Below are positions 12,205 through 22,983 of a stretch of 64,000 nt of DNA, in pieces. Made by a program: the position numbers and the translations under genes. The notes beneath the pieces were generated by a model. It was not told the origin of the DNA. It saw only the letters and a list, made by a program, of their open reading frames with translations, and ran no database searches. The DNA is from Asterias amurensis (lineage: Eukaryota; Echinodermata; Asteroidea; Forcipulatida; Asteriidae), in contig NC_092661.1 in NCBI RefSeq assembly GCF_032118995.1, positions 14,243,506 to 14,307,505 on the forward strand, given 5' to 3'. The first letter of the stretch is position 1. Each line of letters opens with the position of its first letter.

Positions 12205-13380
12205 ATGACATTCCCAATGGATGCCACGAGTACAGCAAGCAGTAGCGACGACCCTGGTGGCAGCAGCTTGATCGGTTCCACGTGCATCATAATAAATCAA
12301 ACCAGCACGAGCTCCGAGGAGCCTGAAAGCACGGTGTCTCTACCGGTGTCACTACCAATGTCGCTTGGCGCAGTCATCCCGCTGACAATCCTCATGGTCT
12401 GCATGATCTTTATCAGCATTCTGGGAAACAGCATCGTGTGTCTGATTGTGTACCAGAAGCCGGCGATGCGGTCCGCGATCAACCTGCTCCTCGCCAACCT
12501 GGCCTTCGCTGACATCATGGTGGCGCTATTCTGCATGCCCTTCGCCCTGATCACCTTACTCCAAGGGGCGTGGATCCTAGGGCAAGTCATGTGCGAGATT
12601 ACAGCCTTTCTGTATATCTTTTTTGTCATGGAAGCAACTTTCATTCTGGCCACGATTTCGGTTGACAGGTACTTCATCATCGTGCGTCGGAAAGACAAGC
12701 TGAACCCCCACCGAGCCAAGATTGTCATCGGTGTTTCCTGGCTGAGCAGCTTCCTGGTGGCCCTCCCGCCCGTTGTGGGATGGTCCCACCTTGGGTACTC
12801 GCCCGGCCAGGCGCAGTGTCGAGTCCAGACGCCCATCAACCCTGCCGACAAAGCCTACATCGTCTGTCTCTACCTAGCCATTTTCTACATTCCGTGTGCC
12901 GCCATGTCCTTCTCGTATTTATTCATACTAAACACGGTGCGCCGCAACTCCCTACGTGTGCAGAACCACCCGGAGTCTCTAAGCATCAGCCAGGCAAACA
13001 AGCTTGGCCTGACGACTCTGCCTCGCCCGTCTCGCGTCAACATGGACATGAGTTTTAAAACCCGTGCCTTCACCACTATCCTTCTATTATTCATCGTCTT
13101 CATTATGTGTTGGGCGCCCTCCGCCATCGGCATGTACGTCGAACTCTTCTCGGAATCCCACAGGATGAACCCTTTTGCCGAGGCCGTGATCGTGTGGCTG
13201 ACCTATCTCAACTCAGCCTTCAACCCGATCATCTACTGCTGGCGCATCAAAAAATTTCGCGAGGCTTGCCGGGAGTTGGCTCCCAAGACTTTTCGCCTTC
13301 TGCCCAAGCTGCCCGGGCGCACGCGCAGAAGGATTCGCCCCAGTGCAATGTATGAGTGCAATGAACAATCGTCAGTATGA
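12205..13380 (+). CDS. GPR63-like: Class A (rhodopsin-like) GPCR, GPR63/GPR45 (PSP24)-like
   Basis: Single-exon receptor of 391 aa, expected in the plasma membrane. What is seen: an Ser/Thr-rich N-terminus with an N-glycosylation site at Asn31; seven hydrophobic segments; Asn75 in TM1; the LAFAD motif with Asp103 in TM2; Cys130 and Cys205, positioned for the TM3-ECL2 disulfide; DRY at 154-156; CWAP at 302-305 in TM6; NPIIY at 350-354 in TM7. Family evidence: blocks such as QKPAMRSAINLLL, RRKDKLNPHRAK, FKTRAFTTIL, YCWRIKKF and the tail RRIRPSAMYEC closely match vertebrate GPR63/GPR45 as I remember them. The length is also near the family norm. I chose the ATG at 12205 because the frame is open back to a stop at 12136 with no earlier ATG; Met5 is an alternative start. 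The vertebrate relatives are orphan receptors linked to lysophospholipids, so the ligand here is unknown. Whether it corresponds to GPR45 or GPR63 singly, or is pre-duplicate, needs a tree. Confidence 0.95.
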   Translation: MTFPMDATSTASSSDDPGGSSLIGSTCIIINQTSTSSEEPESTVSLPVSLPMSLGAVIPLTILMVCMIFISILGNSIVCLIVYQKPAMRSAINLLLANLAFADIMVALFCMPFALITLLQGAWILGQVMCEITAFLYIFFVMEATFILATISVDRYFIIVRRKDKLNPHRAKIVIGVSWLSSFLVALPPVVGWSHLGYSPGQAQCRVQTPINPADKAYIVCLYLAIFYIPCAAMSFSYLFILNTVRRNSLRVQNHPESLSISQANKLGLTTLPRPSRVNMDMSFKTRAFTTILLLFIVFIMCWAPSAIGMYVELFSESHRMNPFAEAVIVWLTYLNSAFNPIIYCWRIKKFREACRELAPKTFRLLPKLPGRTRRRIRPSAMYECNEQSSV

Positions 13381-13500
13381 CAGCTGTTAAAATATTTATT
13401 ATCTATTTATTAATATCATTATAACGGAAAACGTTCACAGGTCATAATTATTTATTTTTGTCATATTTTAAAATTCTTAATATTTATATTTATGGAATGT
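13381..13500 (+). promoter_or_regulatory. AU-rich 3' flank of the GPCR gene
   Basis: The first ~120 bases after the receptor stop contain five ATTTA cores, some within longer TTATTTATT-like stretches. AUUUA pentamers in 3' UTRs are a known mRNA-decay signal, so this may be the start of an unstable 3' UTR. The sequence is AT-rich generally, so chance is not excluded. I see no AATAAA close by; the nearest clear one is at about 14723. Confidence 0.4.
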
Positions 13501-13620
13501 GTGTAGAATTGATGTCAAGCAGCTTATGTGTAGTTTGGTGTATTAGTTGAATTCGTTGTGGAATCTTGAATCATTTGTTTAATGTATGAATCCCTTGCTC
13601 GTACAGCTTGCATGGCTACA

Positions 13621-13822
13621 CTGTCAGCTCAAGCATGGTCAGCCATTTTGGAAAGCAAATTGCATAAATGAGGCTTGTTTGTGATAACTGCACACGCATC
13701 CTAAAAATGTGCAGCCATTTACTGTCAACTCAAGCATGGTCAGCCATTTTGGAAAGCAAATTGCATAAATGAGGCTTGTTTGTGATAACTGCACACGCAT
13801 CCTAAAAATGTGCAGCCATTTG
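13621..13822. repeat. 101-bp tandem duplication, two near-identical copies
   Basis: A block starting with CTGTCAGCTCAAGCATGGTC is repeated 101 bp later with about one base change. It lies ~240 bp after the GPCR stop and could be in its 3' UTR. The near identity implies a recent duplication. Confidence 0.9.
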
Positions 13823-15413
13823 CATTGTACAACTGTACAATATGTTGTTTGTATATCTTTTTCACGAAGAGGCTTTATAAGCCCCACAGCCAATCTTGTT
13901 TGGAGGAAATCACAATTATTGAAGTTAAACAATTTTTTTAATCATTGTTTCGTAGACCGTTAAACTTTATAACGTTTTAACAACCATGAAAGTGGATCTT
14001 AAATCATGCACATTTGATGTTATTTTCATCAAAGTTTAATTAATTAGTAAAAATTTTAAATTAAAACCAAAAATACAAAGTCCTGCCTTTTTGTGAAAAC
14101 TGCGCATTATTGAGATCTGTGTGCAGCGCATTGGTACAAACCAACGAAATTGCCTGTTTGTGAAAACTCTAAAAATGGAGTACATCTGTACAAACTTGTA
14201 ATTTTTGGCACTGTTCCTGCGCTATGTAAACACAACATGTACTTCAATGTTAAAAATTGCAAATCAAACTTGGCTGTTCATGAAAACTTATTGTCCTAAT
14301 AGTGCCCAATTTTTGTAATTTTAGGAAACTATAACAAAAACTAGGAAATTTTGTAGTTCAATGTCTAAGGTCTGACATTACATGAGCCCAATTTCATAAA
14401 GCCGTTTATAGTAGAAAATACTGCTTACCAAATTTAGTGGCAAAGCAAAAAAATGATTGGGGAATCAGTCACAACAATGTAAACTTAATGGAATATTGGC
14501 TGTCATTCTGTCAACCTGTTTTGCTACGCAGTATTTGTCTGTGCTTAGTAAGATTTTGTGCTAACAGGTTTTTATGAAATTGGGATCTGTACAGATCTTA
14601 AAAAGGACTCACTGCAAGATGCAGTTTTGTGACATGCACTCATCTTCAGAAAACTCTGTAAAAATTTAAATTGGCCTGAAAAGTTAATTTTCAGCTTAAA
14701 CTGGAGGTCAGCCCTTGTACTCAATAAAGTTGATTACTTTTTCCAAGGTCAACATATCATGTCTTATAAAAGTAAGGAACAAAATTATAAGTCTATAAAC
14801 GCACCTCAATACAGTGTAAAATGTCATTTTAAACAAATCTTGAACAAATTTCCCTACTTTACCAAAATATGGAGCCACTGCTGACAGCACTTGCGCGCAT
14901 TTGAGGAACCAATTAGTTGACTCCACAAAATGGCAGACCATACATGTTCCCTGATATTTTTCCAGGTGCATTTTTTTATCTAATAACAGGTATTTTGGTG
15001 CTTTAAAGAAATCTTTAAAAAGGGCAAGGGGTAATTCTTAAAGGAAGAAAGATTTTAGGCAGTGTGCCCCTCTAGTTCGTTTCTTTTTAGTTTCAAGAAT
15101 ATTTACATGTATCTATGAGGCTCAGAGTTGCATACAGTATTATAGAAAACTACATCCGTGTACATTGCCCCATGGTTGAGCATGAAACAAAATATTGTGC
15201 AAACAAACATTATGAAGTTTGTTTAGTTTTTAATCATTGAAAACTAGCCAATTAATTTGTACTTAAATCCAATGTTGTCAAAGCAACCCTTTGAATTTGA
15301 TTTTTTTCTTCAACTCTACATGTTTAATATTGTCTGTGTAATTGCATTTTAAATCAATTTGTTTAGAATGAATAGTGTCATTAAAATATTGTTATCAGTT
15401 TGGTTACATTAGC
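13823..15413. repeat. GPCR 3' flank with dispersed repeat fragments
   Basis: Contains (a) ~14085-14290, a repeat with GTGAAAACTGCGC and GTGTGCAGCGCATTG, also seen near 41700-41890 (inverse) and 54310; and (b) 14386-14587, a diverged palindromic family C copy with CCCAATTTCATAAAGC at the left and TTTATGAAATTGGGA at the right. The rest is plain AT-rich spacer. Confidence 0.55.
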
Positions 15414-15818
15414 TTTAAAGGGGCTGGACACTATTTGTAATTACTCAAATAATTTTCAGCATAAAAGCTATTTGGTAACGAGCAATGGAGAGCTGTTGAT
15501 AGTATAAAACATTGTGAGAAACGGTAGCGTACTACAGTACATGTATGTAGTTTTTAAGAAAGAGGTAATTTCTCACTCGAATGATAAAAGACTTCAGCTG
15601 AAGCCTTTTAGTATGCATCTGAAAGCACACAAAGCAATGAAACAAGGACGTGTTATTCTTTTGTTATTCTCGTGCAACTTCGATGACCAATTGAGCCCAA
15701 ATTTTCACCAGTTTGTTATTTGATGCATACATTTTTTTATGTTACCACAAAGTGACATGATACACCAAGTGAGAATACTGGTCTTTGACAATTACCATGA
15801 AGTGTCTGTACCTTTAAT
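15414..15818 (+). repeat. TTAA-ended MITE, family A
   Basis: Starts TTTAAAGGGGCTGGACACTA and ends with TACCTTTAA. The interior has TGTTGATAGTATAAAACATT and ACACCAAGTGAGAATACTGG. Somewhat diverged; about 400 bp. Confidence 0.85.
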
Positions 15819-16039
15819 ATGTTTCAGGTGCATTCAACTCGGCCGAAGACATGTAAAACAAACTAACTGTAATTCACCCACGCAGCTTCAAGTTTTTTTT
15901 TTCCACTGGGAAAAAATTATATCATCACTTAAAGAAAGAACCAAATGCCAGAATAATTTACAGGTCAAGTCAACTGTGTCTAAGAAAAACCATTGCCAGC
16001 CTTGTTAGTATTGCATAGTACAGTATTATTGGGTTTTTT

Positions 16040-16425
16040 TTTAAAGGCAGTGGACACTATTGGTAATTACTCAAAATAATTATCATCATATAAAACCTTT
16101 CTTGATTACGAGTAATTGGGAGAGGTTGATAGTATAAAATATTGAGAAACAGCTCCCTCTAAAGTGACGTAGAGTTCGAGAAAGAAGTAATTTTCCACGA
16201 ATTTGATTTCGTGACTTCAAGTTTAGAATTTGAGGTTTCGAAATCAAGCATTGGAAAGCACACAACTTCGTGTGACAATGGTGTTTTTTCTTTCATTTTT
16301 ATTTCACAACTTCAACGACTGATTGAGCTCAAATTTTCACAGGTTTGTTGTTTTATGCATGTTGAGATACACCAACTGTGAAGACTAGTCTTTGACAATT
16401 ACCAATAGTGTCCACTGTCTTTAAA
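16040..16425 (+). repeat. TTAA-ended MITE, family A
   Basis: Nearly complete: TTTAAAGGCAGTGGACACTA at the left, TAGTGTCCACTGTCTTTAAA at the right. A central hairpin (TTTCGAGACC-type arms in other copies) is partly eroded here. Confidence 0.9.
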
Positions 16426-16807
16426 GCCAATGGACACTACTGGTAATTGTCAAAGACCAGTCTTCTCACTTGGTGTACCTCAACATATGCATAAAATAAC
16501 AAACCTGTGAAAATTTGAGCTAGATTGGTCATCGGAGTTGCGAGATAACTATGAAAGAAAAAACACCCTTGTCACACGAAGTTGTGTGCGTTTAGATGGT
16601 TGATTTCGAGACCTCAAATTCTAAACTTGAGGTCTCGAAATCAAATGCATGGAAAATTACTTCTTTCTCGAAAACTACTCCACTTCAGAGGGAGCCGTTT
16701 CTCACAATGTTTTATACTACCAACCTCTCCCCATAACTCGCTACCAAGTAAGGTTTTATGCTAATAATTATTTTGAGTAATTACCAATAGTGTCCACTGC
16801 CTTTAAA
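16420..16807 (-). repeat. TTAA-ended MITE, family A, inverted and sharing a TTAA with the previous copy
   Basis: Head-to-head with the copy ending at 16425; the two share one TTTAAA. The reverse-oriented interior contains GACCTCAAATTC and its inverse. This suggests insertion into the TTAA at the edge of an older copy. Confidence 0.9.
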
Positions 16808-17046
16808 GCAAGTATTATAATATATAGTGCAGCTTTACATCCTGGTTGAAGGTAATGTGAAATTGGTTTTTGTGTAATGGTGATTTATAGGCCTTACTAG
16901 GTTGTTGTTTATGTAATGCTGATTTATAGGCTAGATTATCAAAGAAAGGAACGCAATATCATAACTACATCATTATAAGCCATCCGGGTAAATGTTTCAG
17001 CTGAATACAGTGCACAGCTGCCAGTATTGTAGGTCAATGCCCCACC

Positions 17047-17230
17047 TGGGCCCAAGTTCATCGAGCTGCTAAGCACAAAAATTTGCTTACCATGAAATTT
17101 CTTCCTTGAAAATAACAGGATTACCGACCAGATTTCCATTTGTTGCATATTCCTTGTTACAGGTATTCAGCTGTTTGCTTATCCTGAAAACCATGTGGAA
17201 ATTTGTTTGGTAATCCTGTTTGCCCTGGTC
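17047..17230 (+). repeat. Palindromic repeat family C (partial)
   Basis: GCTGCTAAGCACAAAAATTT, then AACAGGATTACC and, on the other arm, GGTAATCCTGTTT. Other copies have full mirrored ends. The right end is truncated here. Confidence 0.8.
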
Positions 17231-17369
17231 TCACCCTCGGTCTCAGATGGAGAGGTCTCCCCCCTTGGTCTCTGACTTTGAGGTCTTAACTACAACACTG
17301 ACGGCTGCCAACTCTCCCGATTCGGCAGAAAGATACAAATTTGTCAATGATGTTGTCTCTGGGGCCCAA

Positions 17370-17697
17370 TTTAAAGGGTCTATGTAACTTTTGTAGGACA
17401 ACAAACACAATGTCCACAGATTTACACTAAACTTACACAGTTTGAAGATAATGATAGTAGAAAGCTTCCCTGAAAATACTACGTGCTGAGGTGCTGTAGT
17501 TTTGGGGAAATGAGTAAAACAATGAAAATTATTTTAACCATTTACAAACGTATTTTCATGACATTGTTTTACTCATTTCTCAAAAACTACAGCACCTTAG
17601 TATGTAAGATTTGAAGCTTTCCACTATCATTATCTTCAAACCCTGTAAGTTTAATGTAAATCTATGGACATTTTGAAAAAGTACCCAAATCCTTTAA
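17370..17697. repeat. TTAA-ended palindromic MITE
   Basis: Left TTTAAAGGGTCTATGTAACTT; right GTACCCAAATCCTTTAA. The arms mirror across ~330 bp (GTAAAACAATG versus CATTGTTTTAC near the centre). The long arms are ~80% alike. Confidence 0.75.
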
Positions 17698-17875
17698 TGG
17701 CTCTAATTGTAGCTTACAGAAGCAGGGAACTCCATTAAGCGTACTTCAACGGCTAGCAGGGAATTTGATAATTTGGGATTCAGGGTCTACATCATAGAGA
17801 ATGTTCTACATGTAGCTTCATAGAGGTCCTTAAGTGTAAACAGTTTAAAGCTTATCATGACAAAATTATGCTTAC

Positions 17876-18258
17876 TACTTTAAAGGGAAGGTACACGTTT
17901 GGTAATTACTCAAAACACATATTAACTTATAAAAACTGACTTGGTAACGAGCATTGGAGAGCTGTTGATAGTATAAAACAACTACTCCGTCTGAAGTAAC
18001 ATAGCTTTTGAGAAAGAGGTTAATTCTCACTAAAATATTAAAAGACTTCTCTAGAAGAAGTCTTTTATTCCTATCTGAAAGCACACAAATTCGTCCAACA
18101 AGTGTTTTTTTTTTTTTTTCTTTCATCACTTTCTCGCAACTTCGTTGACTAATGGAGCCCAAATTCTTACAGGCTTGTTATTTTATGCTTATGATGGGAT
18201 ACACCAAGTAAGAAACACTGGTCTTTGACAATTACCAAACGTGTACAGTGCCTTTAAG
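17876..18258 (+). repeat. TTAA-ended MITE, family B (relative of A)
   Basis: Starts TTTAAAGGGAAGGTACACGT and ends ACGTGTACAGTGCCTTTAA. The central hairpin is AGACTTCTCTAGAAGAAGTC. Shares the interior phrases of family A but differs in both termini and hairpin. Confidence 0.9.
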
Positions 18259-18798
18259 GTTACCTGCCAAAGCATAGTCACAGACATGAACCATTTGTGA
18301 TGAGTAGAACATGTATCCAGCACAGGGCCCCAAAAACACATGTCTGCTTAGCAGAACTGAGCTGGATGCAAGTCACAAATTGTACATAATGACATGGTAG
18401 TTTGGCTAGTCACCTTATTCAGGTAAGCATAATTTTACTACTATGCTTAGGTGCTTTTCATGCTTCTCTATGAAATCGGGCGCTGTGGTTTCCAGTGTTT
18501 CTGCTAAGCAGAAAGATGTTAGGCAATAATTTTAACTTATTAGCAGGTCTTGTCAGTAAATCTACTTACTACATGTACATGTATTTATGGATTGTATGGA
18601 ATTTGTCATTGAAGTTTGTCATTGAAGTTTTTGTTATGTTATAGAGTGTTCACAGTGGTGCTTCTTTGTTGTGCAACAACTTGGTTTTGAATTTTTCTTT
18701 AAAAGCAGGGTGTACTTTTGGTTATTACTCCACAAGTTATATGACCCAAAAGAGCACAGGATGAGCAAACGTTGTTAGAAGTTACCCGAGTGACCCCC
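18259..18798. repeat. Spacer with a diverged family C copy
   Basis: From ~18319 to ~18483, GGGCCCC, CTGCTTAGCAGA and CTCTATGAAATCGGG resemble family C ends. The remainder is unremarkable. Confidence 0.45.
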
Positions 18799-19182
18799 TT
18801 TAAAGACACTGGACACTATTGGTTATTGTCAAAGACCAGTCTTCTCACTTGGTGTATCTCAACATTTTTATGCATAAAATAACAAACCTGTGAAAATTTG
18901 AGCTCAGCAATTGGTTGTCGAAGTTGCGAGATAATAATGAAAGAAAAAAACACCCTTTTCACACGAAGTTGTGTGCTTTCAGATCATTGATTTCGAAACC
19001 TCAAAATCTAATTCTGAGGTCTCGAAATCAAATTCGTTGAAAATTACTTCTTTCTCGGAAACTATGTTACTTCAGAGGGAGCCGTTTTACACTATCAACC
19101 TCTCCCCATTACTCGTTACCAAGTAAGGTTTTATGCTTATAATTATTTTGAGTATTTACCAATAGTGTCCACTGCCTTTAAA
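18799..19182 (-). repeat. TTAA-ended MITE, family A
   Basis: TTTAAAGACACTGGACACTA at the left, AGTGTCCACTGCCTTTAAA at the right, in reverse orientation. Retains the AATTCTGAGGTCTCGAAATC hairpin arm. Confidence 0.9.
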
Positions 19183-19749
19183 TGAACAGGATACCAGTTG
19201 CAGATCGTACTTGTGGAATAGTATTTTGGCTGGTAAGTGGTACCTTATCCTGGTAAGCATTGCTCGATCTTGGGTATGAGTTGACCCATGGTACAAGTTG
19301 ATTGTTGATTCGGCGTTTAATTCTACATGTAGTTTACAGTGTTCATCGCTCATTGCAGCTTAATGCCAATTTCTGCTAAGAAAATAGCAGGCAGTATTTT
19401 CTGCTCGGCAGCTTTATGAAATTGGGAACAGTTTGTTTTACAATAACTCGTTACCTGAATATTGATGTAATTAGATAACAAGTTGTGATGTGTGGTGTTC
19501 CTTGCTCTATGGTGGTGTACTGTACAATGATCAATATTGTAAGTTTGTTTTATGTGTACAAATTAGTACAGCGGTGTTTTACCAAATGTTTTGTGCAATA
19601 ATCCATAAGGTAGTTATAACATATTGTTTTCGTATATCAGTAACCAAGGCCGCCTCCATGTTTTCTGGTACAAATAAAGTCATAAGAACTTTCACACTAT
19701 AACTTTTTGCTGTTTGTCAATTGATTTTGAAAGTGCCTTTCACCCAGAG
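19183..19749. other. Spacer, nothing coding
   Basis: A family C-like end near 19380-19430 (CAGCTTTATGAAATTGGG) is the only recognisable piece. Confidence 0.5.
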
Positions 19750-20143
19750 TTTAAAGGGAAGGTACACGTTTGGTAATTACTCAAAACAATATTATTAATA
19801 TTAACTTAAAAACTGACTCGGTAACAAGCATTGGAGAGCTGTTGATAGTTTAAAACATTGTGGGAAACGACTCCCTCTGAAGTAACGTAGTTTTTGAGAA
19901 AGAGGTAATTTCTCACTAAAATAAAATAATAAAAGACTTCTAGCTAGAAGTCTTTTATTCTTATCTGAAAGCACACAAACTTGCCAACAAGGGTGTTTTT
20001 TCTGTCGTCATTTTCTCGCAACTTCGATGACCAATATTGATCCCAAATGTTCACAGGCTTGTTATTTTATGCTTATGATGGGATACACCGTAAGTGAGAA
20101 CACTGGTCTTTGACAATTACCAAACATGTACCTTCCTTTTAAA
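19750..20143 (+). repeat. TTAA-ended MITE, family B
   Basis: TTTAAAGGGAAGGTACACGT at the left and ATGTACCTTCCTTTTAAA at the right. Central perfect hairpin AAAAGACTTCTAGCTAGAAG (continuing TCTTTT). Confidence 0.9.
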
Positions 20144-20354
20144 TGATATTTGAAATCTTTCTTGATTATATTTGTAAATAATTATATTATTAAATTTCTC
20201 GGGCAGACAAAAATGCACATCGGTAAAAAAAACATGAAAAGATACATCTCAATAAGCAAATCAGTTTCAGAAATGAAGGAAAGAAAACCAGCTGGAGCCT
20301 GTAGGACTGCCTTAAGTAAACAAAGTTCATTTAAATCTAGAAGCTCTCTTGAAC

Positions 20355-20598
20355 AGGGCCCAGTTTCATGAAGCTGCTAAGCACACAAATTTGCTTAGCA
20401 TGAAATTTCTTACTTGATAAAAACAGGATTACCAACAAAATTTCCATTTTGTTGAATATTTCTTGTTACTGGTATTCAGCTGTTGTTTGCTTATCCTGAA
20501 AATCATGTGGAAATTCGGTTGGAAATCATGTTTTTATCAAGGAAGAAATTCATGCTAAGCAAATTTTTGTGCTTAGCAGCTCTATGAAATTGGGCCCT
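20355..20598. repeat. Palindromic repeat family C (complete)
   Basis: Left AGGGCCCAGTTTCATGAAGC, right GCTCTATGAAATTGGGCCCT. Mirrored inner arms GCTAAGCACACAAATTTGC and TTTTTGTGCTTAGC. About 244 bp, able to fold along most of its length. Confidence 0.9.
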
Positions 20599-20887
20599 GG
20601 TTGTAACTTTTTCCCTTTAGCTTAGAGATATGGACTGGGCTTTGAACGCTACAACTTATACATGTAATGTGTTTATTATGAAATAAAAGATGGTGGAGTT
20701 AAACATTTGGTTCGGTTCAAGCAAATGGTGGAACATGTTAATTTTCAAAGTAAAAAGGAAACCTCAAAATTTTGAGGGAATTTGTATATGGATCATTGTA
20801 TTCTACTTTTAAAACATCTTCTACTCTTAAAACACCGTAATTTGTTTGAAAACAAACGCTTTCGCACAATCCAAGGCATCGTGTCCC
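20599..20887. other. Short spacer
   Basis: AT-rich; no gene or repeat recognised. Confidence 0.4.
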
Positions 20888-21269
20888 TTTAAAGGCAGGG
20901 GACACTATTGGTAATTACTCAAAATTAGCATTAAACCGTACCTGGTCACGAGTAATGGGGAGAGGTTGATAGTATAAAACATTGTGAGAAACGGCTCCCT
21001 CTGAAGTGGAGTATTTTTCGAGAAAGAAGTAATTTTCCACGAATTTGATTTCGAGACCTCAGATTTAGAACTTGAGACCTCGAAATCAAGCATCTGAAAG
21101 CACATAACTTCGTGTGACAAGGGTGTTTTTTCTTTTTAATGTATCTCGCAACTTCGATGACCGGTTGCGCTCAAGTTTTCACCGGTTTTTTATTTTATGC
21201 ATCTGTTAAGATACAGCAAGTGCATGAGAAGACTGGTTTCAACTACCAATAGTGTCCAGTGTCTTTAAA
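20888..21269 (+). repeat. TTAA-ended MITE, family A
   Basis: TTTAAAGGCAGGGGACACTA at the left, AGTGTCCAGTGTCTTTAAA at the right; hairpin arms around GAGACCTCAGATTTAGAACT. Confidence 0.9.
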
Positions 21270-21565
21270 CCAAATAACAAAATGCCCCCTCTCTCTCTCT
21301 CTCTTTCTTTCTGTTCAACCTTCGAGAAAGACTCTGCTATGATCAAAACATAAGTCCACTAACTAATTTGTATACTTGGGTCCATTTGGTTGGTAAGCAG
21401 TTTGCAACAACTCATTCATATTTTTATTGTCTATCCATTAGGAAACAAAAGAAATTTTATGAAACAGCAGCTTGATAATCAGCAATTGAGGAGAATAATT
21501 TAGGACCCCCATGGCGTCACCCGCCCGAAGCACACAAATAAAACATAAACAAAATCAGTCAAGTC
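21270..21565. other. Short spacer with (CT)n
   Basis: A (CT)n run at ~21291-21305. No gene seen. Confidence 0.5.
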
Positions 21566-21949
21566 ATTAACGGCACTGTACACATTTGGTAACTGGTCAA
21601 AGACCAGTGTTCTCACTTGGGTGTATCCCATCATAAGTATAAAATAACAAGCCTGTGGAAATTTGGGCTCAATCGGTCATCGAAGTTGCGAGAAAATGAT
21701 GAAAGAAAAAACACCCTTGTCGGACGAATTTGTGTGCTTTCAGATAGAAATGAAATACTTTTAGCTATATAGAAGTCTTTTATTATTTTAGTGAGAAATT
21801 GCCTCTTTCTCAAAAACTATGTTACTTCAGAGGGAGTCGTTTCCCACAATGTTTTATACTATGAGGAGCTCTCCAATGCTCCTTAACAAGTCAGTTTTTA
21901 AGTTAATATTTGTTTTGAGTAACTACCAAACGTGTACCTTCCCTTTAAT
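21566..21949 (-). repeat. TTAA-ended MITE, family B
   Basis: Begins ATTAACGGCACTGTACACA, ends CGTGTACCTTCCCTTTAA; reverse orientation relative to 17876 and 19750. Confidence 0.85.
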
Positions 21950-22733
21950 ATTTAGAAATTTGTTGATGTATTAGAAGTCCTCGACCCTGTGATTAATTTG
22001 TTGTTTTTTAATGCGGGCAGATCTGGCTGGCAGAGCTGGTTGGCATAGCTATAATGACAACTACAATAACGGTCATAAACAGCTATGGTGAAACGTGTTT
22101 TTATTGTATAGTTTTCTGAACTCTTACAAAAGATGGTCAATTAATGTGGCGTCACGTATCTGGGGCAGTGTCGAGTGGGTGCGGGAGGAGGGAGGGGGCG
22201 GGTGGGGGGGGGGGCAGCAGAACTCCCTTATTGTCCATACCGTGATACAACACATCACTATAGATTCATTTGTTTGGTTAAGTTATCTGATATGTCTGAC
22301 GTCAATTCCCATCAGGATAATGTTTGGCGTTTCAGTGACACTGCGAGACGTTAGTATCAAAACATATGACGGTGGCCCTGAGGGGACATGAAACATGATA
22401 CACATTCAAGCCGGAATTTACAGCTTCCTCGTAGGAGAAAATGCCTTGGTGCCCTCAACACTTTAAAAACGAAGCACAGTCAAACCGACTGGGGTAGCGT
22501 GTGTTTTCAACGCTGACCAAGTTGTCATTACTAACCTCAATCGTCATTTGAGAATAAGTGTGTATGCCTGGCTTTTGTCAACGTATTTTGGCGGGACATG
22601 CAAACACGGTTCATCTGCCATTTTGTTTTCTGTGACGATTTAAATGTTGCTGTGCCCCCTAGATACATTATGCTTCGGGATAGTTTCGATTATATAATAT
22701 GACCAGTGCAAACATTTTATGCGAGCTTAGGCA
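21950..22733. other. Spacer with a G-rich tract
   Basis: No gene seen. A purine/G-rich tract at 22181-22215 (four or more G-runs) could form a G-quadruplex. A perfect TGACGTCA lies at 22297. Confidence 0.5.
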
Positions 22734-22983
22734 CAGGGCACAACTTCATAGAGCTGCTAAGCACAAAAATTTGCTTAGCATGAAATTTCTTTCTTGATAA
22801 AAAACAGGATTACCAACAAAATTTCTGTTTGTTGCATAATTGCTTGTGACTAGTAATCAGCTGTTGTTTGCTTATCCTGAAAATCACATGGACATTTGGT
22901 TGGTAATCCTGTAGTTATCAAGAAAGAAATTTCATGCTAAGCAAATTTTCGTGCTTATAGCAGCTCTATGAAATTGGGCCCTG
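22734..22983. repeat. Palindromic repeat family C
   Basis: AGGGCACAACTTCATAGAGC at the left, CTCTATGAAATTGGGCCCTG at the right, with mirrored GCTAAGCACAAAAATTTGC and AAATTTTCGTGCTTA arms. Confidence 0.9.
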
